From Rhizophagus irregularis (Eukaryota; Glomeromycota; Glomeromycetes; Glomerales; Glomeraceae), in assembly GCF_026210795.1 (NCBI RefSeq), contig NC_089456.1, positions 870,501 through 934,500 on the forward strand: a stretch of 64,000 bases of DNA, read 5' to 3'. The number at the start of each line of letters is the position of its first letter. The stretch's first letter is position 1. The notes beneath the pieces were generated by a model that saw only the letters and a list, made by a program, of their open reading frames with translations, was not told the DNA's origin and did not search any database. The translations under genes were made by a program, and so were the position numbers. Positions 10,550 through 23,148 of the stretch are shown piece by piece.

Positions 10550-13537
10550 TTATTCTTGAGTATCTTGTTCATCGTCATTATTCGTATCCTAATTGGAAAA
10601 TTCAAGTCAATATTAAGAAATGTAATGTTTTCAGAAATAATTTGAACTTACAGGAAGATCTTGAGGGAAACCGCCAGGCATAGGAAGTTCTTGATTTTCA
10701 TTTGGGAGTTGCTGTATTTCATCATTATCATATACTCCCGCTCCGCGAAGCACTTCAATTAATCTCTCAGCCGCTGCTTGTAGATTCGCTGTATCAGCTA
10801 TTTGATGTATACGTTCAGCTATCGCCTGGACATTCGCATTCTATTTAATAAATAAACCATAATGTGTATAATTTTTTAAAATAACTGAATAAATAGCCAA
10901 TATTGCAATGATACCAACTGGCACTCCGCCGAGAAATCTTCGTAAGTCAACTGCTAAAATACTGTCCCAATCAGTATTAGATGATTCCGAATATGCATCA
11001 TAAGGACTAACTCCATCAGGCGGAGGCAAAGGATCGTGAAGATCAATATCTCTACTTGTAACCTCAGGAAGGTATGCGAGAAATTTAGAATTTTCTATTT
11101 CAGAATAACAAACGAAATTAACTTAATCTGATTATTTAGTGAAATCGACATATGCAAATAATATAAATACAGTACCGGAAACGACGATATATCTACTTAA
11201 ATTTAACGGAATCTGTTCATTAAATGAATTTTCTCTGAGATTTTTTCCATATGAAAGAGCTTTCGCAAACTCTTCATCGCCCAAAGAAGCTAATAAATAG
11301 TAAAGGTCAATAAATACTATAAAGCAAAAGAAATAAGAAGGAATAATAAATGTTCTTACTTTTATAATCTGGAATTTGCATTTTTACAACAACGTTTATT
11401 GATACAGTCTGAAGCCAATTGATAAGCTAATAATATTATATCAAATCAATATACAGATTATCCAAAAGAAATATAGTGTTGTAAGGAATTTATGAATACT
11501 AACTTCAGGTTGCGTCCATAAAGGCGAAATTTGATCAACATAATGATCAATTAAAAGATTAAGATAATTGGAGCTTGGTCTGTATATAATTTAGCAATAA
11601 TTGGCTTAATTTAATTATTAAAACATTAATAATGCAATTAAAATATAGAACCTTACACTTCTTGAATGAACGAACTTTCGGAAACATCACTTTCAAGTTG
11701 AATATCACATTTTTCGGACAAGAGAAGTATAACAGATGGAAAATAAAGAATAGCTTTTTCCAACATTGCTTTACTCATTTCATGCGCCTGTTTGAAAAAA
11801 AAAAAAAAAATTTAAAATTACAATTGCAAAAGCTAAGAATGTAAAAATAAATTTAGCTTACGGAATTATTTTCTTCGCGCGATTCAAGTAAAAATTGTGC
11901 TATTGCAGCAGAATAAGCAAAATTAGGCCAATCTTGCAACTTATGCAAAACCCATTCATTGGCAAGAGATAAAACATAAGTATATTGATGGGCTTTTAAC
12001 CCAAGATAATCGATGAAATTCAACACACTCATAGGGTCGTTTGAAGGATCCAATGAAAGTAACAATTTTGAAAATTCAAAAGATGTTTGCCAACATCCTC
12101 GACGAGACAAAGATTGAACATGACGTAACAATCCAAGGAAAAAAGCTCTATATAAAAAATATATTAATCGATTTTAAGATTAAATTTGCATAATATCTCT
12201 TACCTATTTTCGAAGTATTTATAATCCATTCTGGAAGTGCCTTTTGTAATATTAAACTTAATATGGAAGCTTTTCTCGAACGCATATAATGCACGTTCTA
12301 TAAGTTCGCCTGCCATTGTATGATCTCCCGACATTTTGTAAACGTCACTCATCTGCAATAAAGAATCAATATGATAAGGATTTTCATGCAATAGCGAAAT
12401 AATTGCATTTGGATCTGGGAAAGACAAAATAATTAAAAGAATTAATAAAAAGAAAAAATCTTAACGTGAAAGAAATTATAGAATTATTTACCATGTGTAG
12501 CTATGCGTCGTAGAAAATCTAATTGAACAACTTGATATTGTTGTGAATGTATAAATTTAAAATGATAAATTCCATCATTTTCTTTCAATAACTCCATTCT
12601 TAGTCCAAATTTAAGAATCGGCGGCCAACTTTGTCTCGGTTTTGCCAACAAAGTTCTTTTAATAGTACGCGCATAATTTCTGCTTCGAATCTCTCTATCT
12701 ACCTACATAACTAATTGTGAGGTTACCAAAGCGGAAATATTTAGCGTTCAAAAAAAAACAAATAAAAAAATGTTAAAGTTATTACTCACAATTCCAGAAG
12801 AAAACATCCTTCTCATTTCACCATCTGCATCCAATAAACGTGCATCTATGATTAAAAATGAATTGCTTGGAATTGTTGAAGACTGATGCACTTCATTTCC
12901 ATTATCATCGCTCTGTTGTGCTGTAGAAAGATTACCAAATCTAGCGCATAAACATAATTTGAGTTAGATACACTTATTAAGTTATAAATAAACAACTACA
13001 TAATTTACTTGTCGTTAATTTCTCGAATCAAAGCTTCTAATTCGATCTCACTCATTTCTTCAACTTTCTTTCCCGTTCGTGTTTTCTTCTCTAGCTCGGC
13101 CATAGGATTTTCAGCAGGTGTATTTTTCTTGTTTTTCTTTTTCTTTTTCTTTTTTGTAGAGGAAGTCAACCGTATTGAAGGTTCTAAAGTTTCCTATAAA
13201 ATTGAAATAAGTTAGAACGATCAAATTCAAGGTGAAAATTTGGCGAAATTGACAATGTTCATACGTTGTTAATTTCGGGTTCACTGGCATTTTCGTCCGA
13301 GTTACGATTTTCAGTGTCGTCAGTCACTTCATTGAGCTGATTATTTATGAAAATTTGGAATATGTTAGGTTAAGAAATTTGAATTAAATAGTAGACCTTA
13401 CATACTAAGTCAAACAAGTTACTCTTTGGTGGTGGCTGATCAATATCCTCAGAATCATTTAAGTCTTCGTCGTTAATACGCTTTGTAAGGAAATCGTACT
13501 CTTTATTTATTGCCTTTCTAAACGCACGTCCTGACAT
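10550..13537 (-). CDS. TCF25: TCF25 / Rqc1: ribosome quality control complex subunit
   Basis: Fourteen exons: 13537-13406, 13336-13265, 13193-13009, 12940-12790, 12702-12492, 12414-12204, 12147-11862, 11787-11657, 11579-11504, 11426-11360, 11289-11176, 11094-10919, 10840-10652 and 10588-10550. They sum to 679 residues, close to animal TCF25 (about 676). A Lys-rich stretch (STKKKKKKKNKKN, about residue 80) is followed by the TCF25 core: LLHENPYHIDSLLQMSDVYK, LIERALYAFEKSFHIKFN, MDYKYFENRAFFLGLLRH, SRRGCWQTSFEFSKLLLSLD and LNFIDYLGLKAHQY, with an acidic tail ending DDEQDTQE. The family (yeast Rqc1) works with the ubiquitin ligase Ltn1 on stalled 60S subunits (family knowledge). The donor of exon 12 is uncertain: GTTGGT at 10918 keeps the frame, a stronger GTATC four bases on does not. 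Its 5' end faces SPB1 across 146 bp. Confidence 0.92.
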
Positions 13538-13683
13538 TTTAAATTTCGAAGAGAACTATCACTGAATTGTCGATGAGCTTACCAACAAGTTTTCCCGGCA
13601 AATCGTGTATTTTTCCGCCTTGTAGAACATAACCTCCCATGTGACATCTTGTAGATTCTTCGTATCCTTCGGTTTTTTTTTTA
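13538..13683. promoter_or_regulatory. Bidirectional promoter between TCF25 and SPB1
   Basis: Only 146 bp separate the two start codons (13537 minus, 13684 plus), so both promoters and both 5' untranslated regions must share this space. I do not see a clear TATA box. A poly-T run lies directly before the SPB1 ATG. Shared control of two ribosome-related genes is inference from the layout. Confidence 0.6.
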
Positions 13684-16600
13684 ATGGGCAAAAGAGAGAA
13701 GAAAACTGGAAAGGGTAGATAAAATGAATGGCTATGCAACAGAAATAGTTATTTTATAAATTTTTGATTAAAATTTCATAATAAAATTAGGACGTTTGGA
13801 CAAGTATTATCACTTGGCCAAGGAACAGGGTTATCGAGCTCGTTCAGCTTTTAAGCTTATTCAATTAAATAAGAAATACAATTTTCTGGAAAAATCAAGA
13901 TGTTTAATTGATTTGTGCGCAGCTCCTGGTGGCTGGTAAGTTATTTTGGCTCTAGTGAGAATCCAAATTTATTTTTTAAAAAAAATTCTTAATTGCTTTT
14001 AAAGGTTACAAGTTGCGAGCAAATATATGCCAGTCTCAAGCTTAATTATCGGTTTGAATTAAAACTTCATATAATTTTGTATTTCCAATGAGTTCATTTA
14101 AATTGAGTTAACTTGGTTTAAAAAAGGTGTTGATCTTGCACCCATTAAACCGATTCCAAAGATTATCACATTTCAAGAAGATATTACTACAGACAAATGT
14201 CGCGCCACTCTTCGAAACGAATTAAAAACTTGGAAAGCCGATGTGTAAATTATTATTATTATTATTATTATTATTTGCTTCTTAATTTTATAAATAATTA
14301 AATAATTTTTAAATTAATATAGAGTACTTCATGATGGTGCTCCTAACGTTGGTGTATCTTGGATCCAAGATGCTTATGCACAGTCTGAATTGACTCTAAA
14401 GGCTTTAAAATTAGCTGTAGAATTTTTGAATAAAGGAGGTTTAGTATCTTATGACTTTATTTATTAATGATTTATTATATGATTGACCCTCATATCATTT
14501 GATAATACGATAGGCGCTTTTGTTACTAAAGTGTTCAGATCAAAAGACTACAATAATTTAATATGGGTTTTTAATCAATTATTTAAAAAGGTAGAGGCCA
14601 CAAAACCAGCTTCTTCAAGGTAATCATTAATCATTTTCCATTGTGGCTTCTAAAATAGAATTCAATTTAATTAATTCGTACTTTAATCGTATATATAGAA
14701 ATGTCTCTGCCGAAATTTATGTTGTATGTCGTGATTTCCTTGCCCCTAAAAAAATTGATCCAAAGTTACTCGATCCTCGCTCCGTTTTCCAAGAAGTAGA
14801 TATTGGCACGATAAATAAATCTGTAAATGTATTACATCCTGAAAAAAAAAAGCGAAGAAGAGAAGGCTATGATGATGGAGACTACACTTTATTTAAAGCT
14901 GCATCGGTTTTGGATTTTATTCAATCGAACGATCCAATTAGATTTCTTGGTGAAATCAATAAGTTAAACTTTGATACTGATGATGCCAAAAAGTGAGCGT
15001 TTACAAGTAAAAAGTGAAATATAATATATTTTAATATTTTGTGCTGACTTTTATAATTTCTTAGATTATTGAGTCATAAATCTATTACCGAAGAAATTAA
15101 AATATGCTGCGAGGATTTAAAAGTTTTAGGGAAAAGAGAATTTAAAAACCTTTTGAAATGGCGTGACTCCGTTAAATCATCGGTATTGTTCTACGAAAAC
15201 TAAATAATAAAGTTGTTATATAGAATTTTGACTAATTATTGTATTGTAGCTAAGGAATTTCTCTTTAAAAAATAATAGTTTCAAGAACAAGATGAAATAA
15301 ACGAAAAACCAAGTGAGAAGGACAAAAAAGAAGCATCTGCTGATGAAGACGAAATCATACAAGAAGAGGTTTACATAAATTTTTATCATATTATCTTTTT
15401 AATCTTATATTTATTAATTTTAATGGTTACGATAAACAGCTTGAAAGATTAACCAAGGAAGAGCAGGCTCATCAGAAAAAACTCCGTCGAAAGGCAAACA
15501 TAAAACGTCAAAAAAATGTGACGCGCATGCAACTAAAAATGATTTCCCCGACAGATATAGCATTAGATCAAGTTGTAGACGAATCATTGTTTAATTTAAG
15601 ACAAATCGATAAATTTGGGGTAAGTATTCTCAGTATTTTTCGTTATATAAAAACTTGAGATTGATAAACGATTATTATCATTATGCAGATGTTAAAAAAG
15701 ATTCGGAAAGGAGACATGAATATATCCATTGATAATGAGCAAGATGACGACATTATGATTGATGATATTGATGCTCAAAAAAAGGACTTGCACAAATACG
15801 AGCAAAGTGATAATATTGAAGATATGGAAGATGTTGATTATGAGAGCGAAAATGATATAACTTATTTAGAACAAGAAATGGATGAATTGTAAGAATTTAC
15901 TCTCATTGTATATTTATTACGCATTTCGTTTAATGTATTTTAATTTCCTTTAGATATGAACAATATAAAGAATATAAGGCGGAACGTGATGCAAAATATA
16001 GAGTTAAGAAAATGCGCGAAGAAAATGATATCGTTCAAACTTTTGACAAAGGCGATGATGATGACAGCGAATCAGAGGATTATGCTCTGCCTGACAATAC
16101 TGACTACTCTACATCAGATGACGATGATTCTGAAACTGAAAAGTCATTTAGTAATAAAGTAACGAATAAAATAAAGAAAAAGAATAATAAGTTAGTAATA
16201 AATTTAGATTACGATGATGATAATGAAACAATTCGAAGTCCTGTCGAATTAAGTAAAAAAGCAACATTGTTTTTTGATCAACCTTTATTTAAAAAAGTGA
16301 TGAAGGAATATGATGAAAATAAAGAACTCTCAGAAACTAAAAAGAGTGAATATGATGCAAACGATGACCTTAAATTACCGTCAAAAAAGAATAAAATAAT
16401 CAAAAATTCCAAAGCTGATGGGGATGAAGATTATGTCAAAAATTTTCAAGTAATCGATAAAGATTCGGATTCAAAAATCCGTAGTGAATCGTTAAAACGT
16501 AAAGCTGAAGAGGTAAGAATAGGTAAAGATGTCTTTATTTGGTAATCGATTTAATAATTTGATCTTTCTTTTAGAATGATAGAGGCGATGACGATGATAT

Positions 16601-17466
16601 AGAAATAGTTCCAATTAATAAAGACAATAACGAGGAAATATGGGACGCTAATGAATCTGACGAAGACGAAAAAAAGATGAAAAAAGCACAAAGTCGTAAT
16701 ATATCTTATTAAACACATAATGGAGAAAATTTACTAACTTACGTTTATATATTCTTCCAATATTGTAGAAATTGGGTTAATTACTACGGAAGCCATGAGT
16801 CTTGCGCAACAACTAGTAAATCGACAAAAGACCAAGAGTGACTTAATTGATGAAGGTTTTAGGCGATACACTTTCAATGACAAAGAAGGATTGCCATCTT
16901 GGTTTTTAGATGACGAAAGGAAGCATAATAAAGTTAATGTGCCTATAACAAAAGAAGCTGTGGAAATTATTCGTCAAAGAATGAAAGCATTGAATGCTCG
17001 ACCTATTAAAAAGATAGCTGAAGCTAAAGCTAGAAAAAAGATGAGGGTATGGATTTGTTGAATTAAAAAAATAGTTTCAATATACTTACTATTTTTTTTC
17101 CTATAGGCCATCAAAAAGCTTGTTAAGCTTCAAAAAAAAACTGATGCCATTGTTGATACTCCAGATATGACTGAAAGAGAAAAGGCACAAACAATTTCAA
17201 AAATGATTTCTAAAACGCAAAAAAAGGTTAAAAAAGAAATTAAAGTAGTTGTTGCCAAGGGTGGAGCCAAGGGTAAAAAAGGTCGCCCTAAAGGGGTGAA
17301 AGGAAGATATAAGGTAACGTTTATCTATTTCACCCAAATTGTTCAATATTCGGTTCGGTACATTAATATATTTTTGAAATATTTAATCTACAATTAGATG
17401 GTAGACTCTAGAATGAAAAAAGAAGTTAGAGCAATGAAAAGACTTGAAAAGAAAGGAAGGAGATAA
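13684..17466 (+). CDS. SPB1: SPB1/FTSJ3: 25S rRNA 2'-O-methyltransferase
   Basis: Sixteen exons: 13684-13714, 13791-13935, 14005-14051, 14127-14244, 14323-14438, 14514-14619, 14699-14992, 15065-15182, 15279-15368, 15440-15619, 15689-15888, 15954-16512, 16575-16692, 16769-17046, 17107-17313 and 17398-17466; 891 residues, as usual for the family (about 840-850). The N-terminal FtsJ/RrmJ domain has [20 protein letters not shown], the SAM site [11 protein letters not shown] and a K32-D118-K158-E193 catalytic tetrad. Then come a DUF3381-like region, a long acidic middle, and the SPB1 C-terminal domain with [43 protein letters not shown] and [14 protein letters not shown]1 methylates the A-loop guanosine of 25S rRNA during nucleolar 60S assembly (family knowledge). 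The first exon is tiny ([10 protein letters not shown]); the exon 13 donor (GTCGTA) is non-consensus but frame-preserving. Confidence 0.95.
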
Positions 17467-19806
17467 AATGGTAATTTAATAGATTTAAAATTACTATATC
17501 ATAAATCTGTTTTGTGACGAAATCTTATTTGTAATATCAATATCAATAGGAATGGACTGCCTGATATTTCACTTTCTCTATTTTCAAATGCATTGATTTT
17601 GCAAAACCTAAATTCAAAGTAATAAAGATTTAATAAAAATTTGTTAATAAAAAATAAATTTCATATTAGTATTTATTTTATTATATTTTCTGTATTGTGT
17701 TTTTATTAGATTAGTTTCGATTACTCTGTTATAGGGTTGACTCGTGCTTGACACGTGTCGGCTCTACGTATCTGTTCTTGGGATACTTTATGTATTAATT
17801 CTCAATAAAGATGCACTACAGTTTAAAAAAAAAAAAAAAAAAAATTTCATTAAATCAATAAAATTTCATTAAAAATTAATACAATAAAAAGGTTTTGTAA
17901 ATTATTATTATAGCTAGACCTACTAACTATTTAACTATTAAAAAAGTTTGGGTATTATAAATTTTTTATTATTTTATATTACTAACTAATTTTTGGTTTT
18001 CTAAAAAAAAATACTTTTCTAGTAGCATTAACTATATAGTTAAAATTTCATTTATTATACTAATATTATTACTTATTTAATAATTTCTTTTTTTATTTCT
18101 ATAAATTTTTATATTCTTTGCAAATTTTGAATTAATACCTTTAATTTATAATAATAATTCAAAAAATTTATAGTTATTATAGGATTTCAAATATTTTTAA
18201 AATAAATTATAAGTTATATTTTTAGGCAAACTTGGCTTGGTAACCTTTATCTTTATTAAATTTATACAAGAATTCAAAATAAACAAGAGAACGTGTAAAG
18301 TTCTATAATAAACATAACCAAAAAATAAAAGCCAAACAGTCTCCAAAAAATACAAATAAGAGAAAGCTAAACTAAAAAGTAATATATGCCTAAGCTATAA
18401 TCATGTTTATATTATTATATCTTCCCTAAAATCTATTTCAAAATTAGTAAAAGTAACTGTGCTAAAAAACCCACTTTTCAAGCAACCTTTTCTAGAAATG
18501 CCACTTAGGATTGAATAACTGGTGAATCTTTAGCGCCGTTAAATTGATCAGCTAATGAAGCAAACTTTGTTAGATATATTATTAAGAACGATTTGCTTGG
18601 CAAACTCTATGTTTCATGATCAGTATAGATGTTTCCATAAATCTTCACTCAAAAATTTGATTTGAAGAAAGGCGCATGCGCAGTCTTTTGATTCCAGGTC
18701 TCAACTAAGAAAAGAATGACTATTGTTAGGATGATTCTATAAGTAAGATTATAATAAAAATAATTTCCCCTATTTGACTATATTACTAACAATAATAATC
18801 CAACTTCACGCAGAACATCAGAAACTTTTTAGTATTGTGCAATTCCTTAAGGGATACCCATTTTATTTCAAACGATCCTTTGAACTACGATCAACTTTAA
18901 ATAATATTATGTGATAGTCCAACATGTAACCAACGGATTCCTGTACTACAAAAACTGCGGTACATAATCTGTCATCCCTTTTTCACCTAAAGATCAACCA
19001 GCTTAAAAAAGAAAAAGATTAGCAATCCTATAATGTCAATCAAAATTTCCAGTACCCCATTTTCCAAAAAAAAACAAAGTTACACAAAAAAATTTAAAAA
19101 ACAAGAAAAATAAAACAAAACAAAAAATAAAGTTATGATACAGAAAAATCTTAAGGTAAAAACCCTGCTAAAATAATACCAAACATATATCGCAACTCCA
19201 TTACCTTATATTAGAAACCTTTCTAATCAGAAATCAGGTCCAAACAACTAGTAAGTTCTTTCAAAGAATAACAGTCTGGCTTGAAACCACTTGGCCAGTT
19301 AGACTTTAAAAGGTATGGAACCTAAATGCACTACTTTTTAACCTTTCGGAAAGTTCCCTTGTAGAAATATTTGCATGTAACGGCTATCTTATATTAAGCT
19401 TGATGGATAACACTCAGGAAATTTCAAAGAATTTCATAATAAATGGTTGGAAAAACCAGTGGTGGGAATAATATTCCTACCTTTAGATTACTTAAAACAT
19501 CAGATGAATTATTCCCAACCATGGAGAACTCTTTGATTAGACAGTCTACTAATAGCAAAATAAGAAAAGCACTTTAACAACTTCTGCTGAAAAAATGGAC
19601 AAGAGATTGGTAGAAAGAAAGGGTAGTCAACCTCTCTAAGTTATATTTTTAGCAAATTAACCAATTTTTTAAAAAATTAAAAATTAAAATTATGCAATTT
19701 TTTTAGCATTCAGTAATCTAATTTTAATGAACTTTTTTTTTCTATTGAATTCTACAGATATTTGCAAATTGCAAAAAATAATTTTTTGAGTTTTAGTAAA
19801 AAAAAG
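17467..19806. other. Non-coding, decayed repetitive DNA
   Basis: No gene is supported. It begins with the SPB1 3' untranslated region. Around 18480-19620 the sequence is slightly less AT-rich and may be an old element: short coding-like scraps occur near 19440-19620 but no frame persists. A left arm resembling the hairpin family at 21857-22172 appears at 19670-19740. Confidence 0.4.
17700..17843 (+). repeat. Retroposon-like segment ending in AATAAA and poly(A)
   Basis: A GC-richer segment (GACTCGTGCTTGACACGTGT at about 17749) is followed by CAATAAAGATG near 17802 and about 20 consecutive A residues at 17824-17843. A polyadenylation-like signal just before a genomic A tract is what a reverse-transcribed, poly(A)-tailed RNA leaves behind. 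No coding sequence or clear target duplication was found, so a SINE or the 3' end of an unknown retroelement are both possible. Confidence 0.4.
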
Positions 19807-19807
19807 C

Positions 19808-20696
19808 ATATGGGCGGATTTGATTCACGGGATAAAATTGCTTTATTGCCTCATTGGTCCTTTTGCGTTATACTAAACTGATCAGCAAACACAAGATTTC
19901 ACATCAGGTGAGTTGTAGATCAATTGAAAAATTTTTTTTTTTGAACTTACCAACGTTAAAAAAAAAATATTTTTAAAAAAAACCGCGTTTTAACCCATCT
20001 GACATAGTTACAACCCATCTGACTTAAGGTATATCAGTCTGAAGTAGTAGCGAATATTTAGTGCTGGAGTTTTTTTTTATTCTTTTGGCTAGTTTTCTAT
20101 TTCTTTTTTTTTTCTTTTTACCTTTTAGATCTAAGAAGTTTTTTAAATAATATTGTTCTAAATTCTCCCTTTTCGTTTATATAGTTCATTTGAGAAGACT
20201 TATTGTGAAAGATATTTCAAAGTGAATTTTTCAAAAGAGTGTTATGGTTATCTTTATATTTCACTATTTTTTTGTCACAAGTGTTAAGCGTTCAAAATGT
20301 TTTATGTTTCTTATTATACTTAAATTTAAAGTATTATAAATACTGTAATAGTTAAATTTATAATTTAAAAATCAATTTTTAGTTTTGACTTGAGACTCAT
20401 ATACTACTTGTGTACTTTTTAAAATTAGAAATTAAATTAAAAAGAAGCGAAAGTAAAAAAAACATTTTATTGGAGTGGCTTAGCGTTATCATATGATGTT
20501 ACACTGATCTACATATCATAAATCTGGCCAAAATTATGTTAATTTTGGCCAAAATTAAAATCATATCAAAATTGATTTTTTTTAATCACACTTCTTTATG
20601 GACATCGTGCAATGCATCCTTAACTTTGCTGTACTTGCATAATGCAAAAATTCAGCATATTTAGGTGATGAAACAAATCCGCCGATATGGTGTATA
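19808..20696. mobile_element. Inverted-repeat element, probably non-autonomous DNA transposon
   Basis: The ends match as an imperfect inverted repeat: GCATATGGGCGGATTTG at about 19806-19823 and its complement CAAATCCGCCGATATGG at 20673-20690. The roughly 850-bp interior has no ORF. It has a short internal duplication (ACCCATCTGAC at about 19995 and 20012) and a TGGCCAAAATTA palindromic stretch at 20524-20558 that resembles 45737-45770 in the MULE-like MITE. No target duplication could be assigned. Confidence 0.4.
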
Positions 20697-20784
20697 ATTT
20701 ATATATTAGATATTTAAAGTTTTATTATTATAATCTTTTAAAATAAAATTCTATTCTAAAAAATAAGTTTTTATTAAAAAATAA

Positions 20785-21328
20785 TTTTATATTCTTATTT
20801 AACAACCACATTGCAATTAGTAATAAAATGGAAACACACAAAAGAGATCAAGAAATAAATTCTAAGAAAGAAAATATCAGTATATCAATGTATTGCATAT
20901 GAATAGATTTCAACTCAGCAAATAAAAGATGATACATATAATTTAAAGAGAAGGAAAATTCTCAAACATAATAAACAGTAGTCAATTACTTTTAAGAAAA
21001 TAAGACAATATATAAATCAGTTTATTAAGGAAGGTATAGTATAATAATATCAAAATATATAAATACAAATATAATTCTTCTTTTTGTTTAGAGAGTAGTA
21101 AAAGCACATATTGAAGCTATATAATAATAATAATCTATATAATTTAATAGCTACTATAAGAGAATATAGATGAATTTCATATTGATGATAGTAAGGCATA
21201 GGAGTAATCTATAGGATGGAGAATCGATTCAGTATTTAAATAAATTAGTTATGCATATAGCAGAAACTTCTGTATTTTCATATAATTAATAAACATATGA
21301 ATTACACTACTTTGCAAAAAAAAAAATA
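20785..21328 (+). mobile_element. 5'-truncated LINE fragment (same family as 46247-49019)
   Basis: This stretch aligns with the last part of the LINE at about 48460-49019, through the end of the C-terminal ORF and the 3' untranslated region, and ends in an A-run at 21317-21327. Shared landmarks include ACAACCACATTG versus GCAACCACGTTG, ATTTAATAGCTACTAT, and AATAAATTAGTTAT near the end. Differences are dominated by G or C in the complete copy against A or T here, and the ORF part is destroyed. It is a classic 5'-truncated, older insertion. Confidence 0.75.
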
Positions 21329-21635
21329 ATTTTATATTTTTAATAATACAAATTGGCTAAGCGGTAAATATTACATATAGCTAAAAATTCATTAAATACT
21401 ACTAAAATATTATATGTCATTTTTCCAATTGGTCAATATAAAATAAAACTCTTAAATAATAATTTAAATAATATATAAAATATTGGAAATATTTTAATAA
21501 ATTAATATAAAGTAGAAAATAATAGTAAAATAAATAAATTTTATTAGGAGCATGCTAGAAATTAACTGATTTAAAAGAGGATAAGGAAAGTCAAGCTTCA
21601 AATCAGATTTATATATATATCATGTAACATCTATA

Positions 21636-21810
21636 CAGTTCATCCTCACTATAGTGAATTCTATAGGCTGAAGATTAAAATTAATTATAGTGAGAAATTC
21701 ACTATACTGAGGATTATTTTATTATATATAAAAAAAATCTGTACCTGAACTTTTCTTCATTATAGCAAGTTATTCACTATATAAAAATTCATTATGGAGA
21801 GAGTGAACTG
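21636..21810. mobile_element. TA-flanked MITE (CAGTTCA termini)
   Basis: A 175-bp element bounded by TA on both sides (21634-21635 and 21811-21812). Its termini form an inverted repeat, CAGTTCATCCTCACTATAGT on the left and the complement of CAGTTCACTCTCTCCATAAT on the right. TA duplication and CAGT ends point to mobilisation by a Tc1/mariner or pogo-type transposase (family knowledge). No coding capacity. Confidence 0.75.
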
Positions 21811-21856
21811 TATATCTAAATATAAATATAAATAATTTAATTATTTTTATATATTA

Positions 21857-22172
21857 AATTATTGTAATGCAATTATCTTAACTTTTAGTAATTCAATTTT
21901 AATAAACTTTTTTATAATTTATAGCTTTCATTTAATTCTACAAATTTAGCTTTATAAAATAAAAAAAAGTTTGTTCAAATTGAATTACTAGAAGCCAAAA
22001 TAATTGTATTTACATTATAATAATTATTATAATATAATTATCTTGACTTCTAGTGATTCAATTTTAATAAACTTTTTTTAATTTATAGCTCTTATTTAAC
22101 TTTAAAAATATAGCTAATAAAACAAAAAAGTTTATTCAAATTGAATCACTAGAAGGTAAGATAATTGTATGA
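21857..22172. repeat. Two tandem hairpin MITEs
   Basis: Two neighbouring copies of a palindromic unit about 150 bp long. Each starts with AATTATCTTAACTTTTAGTA or AATTATCTTGACTTCTAGTG, runs through AATTCAATTTTAATAAACTT and returns as the reverse complement. A third relic lies at about 38300-38405 and a half-unit at about 19670-19740. Each unit would fold into a long hairpin. Confidence 0.6.
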
Positions 22173-22530
22173 TACTTAATTATTATATATAATATTTAAT
22201 ATTTTTAAATAATAAAAATTTTTTTAACCGCTACTAATTGAAAGAAATCAGCTAATTTCTGGTACATCCCTTATAAAAAAAATACCTATAAATTTTACTT
22301 TCTTTTTACTTTTTTTACTTTTTATATAAAATTTTTTTTTAACTGCAACATACTATAAATTTATTAAAATTATTAATTAGTGAAATATACAAATAAGTAC
22401 TATTCTAAAAAACTATTTTAAATTTTTAATATAATTAATTTATAGAAAACTATATATTAAAAAACTCTTTCTGCTGATTGTATAGACCATTTTTTTCACA
22501 TAAAAATTTTAAAGAAAAATTTTTGAAATA

Positions 22531-22884
22531 ATGGCTTTTTCATCAAAACAAACTATTTTTAAAGTTCTTTTTAAAGACGATGATTTTGATACAACTGTGG
22601 ATAGAACCATTTATTATGAACTGGTCAAATATGCCTTAAAAAAATATTGTTCTTTTGACTTGACTGAAAAAAATATTTCTCAAACTGTTGAAAAACATAC
22701 TGGTAATAGTGATCTATATACTAACCTACTTATTATAGAACATCTGGAGGCTTTCAAAATCTTTAGTATTGGTAACTTACAGTCTTTATATTATTTTTTC
22801 TTTATTTTTTATGAGTTTTTTGACTTTATTTAAGTAAATGTAACTAAAGAAATAGAGAACGCTTGCAAAGAGTTTGTAAAATAA
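22531..22884 (+). CDS. Orphan protein of unknown function, probably truncated
   Basis: Two exons, 22531-22771 and 22835-22884, join in phase across a 63-bp GT-AG intron and give 96 residues: MAFSSKQTIFKVLFKDDDFD to NVTKEIENACKEFVK. Without the splice the frame reads into a T-rich intron. I do not recognise the family. The stop lies 8 bp before a MITE (22893-23139), and on the far side coding-like sequence resumes at 23149. The gene was therefore probably longer and was cut by the insertion (inference). Lys/Asp-rich composition; no signal peptide or membrane segment. Confidence 0.45.
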
Positions 22885-22892
22885 TAATACTA

Positions 22893-23139
22893 CCCTAGCC
22901 ATGGTGAAAAAAAAGTGACTGACACGTGACTTTTGGCTCACATTACGGCGTTATGCACTAACACGTGAAATAATTGGTGATAAATAAGGGGTGATGAATA
23001 AGTTTTTACCTACTCGAAAAAAACTAAGTCCCTCAGATAAATATAAAAAGTGGAAATGTGGTGGGATGTGGCAGTTATAATGAATAAAATGCAGTCACAT
23101 GTCAGTCACTTTTTTTTTGCCATGGCTAGGGTTGTAGTG
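22893..23139. mobile_element. CACTA-like MITE
   Basis: Long inverted termini of about 38 bp: CCCTAGCCATGGTGAAAAAA with GTGACTGACACGTGAC on the left, and the complement of CCCTAGCCATGGCAAAAAAA with GTGACTGACATGTGAC on the right. The right end continues as GTTGTAGTG (CACTACAAC on the minus strand), the signature of CACTA transposons; on the left this is reduced to TACTA. A 3-bp target duplication cannot be confirmed. No coding content. Confidence 0.7.
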
Positions 23140-23148
23140 AAATAACAG

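Noticed and set aside
13539-13739. 66-residue minus-strand ORF between TCF25 and SPB1
   Set aside because: Covers the shared promoter and the SPB1 first exon; frame and splice evidence support the two flanking genes instead.
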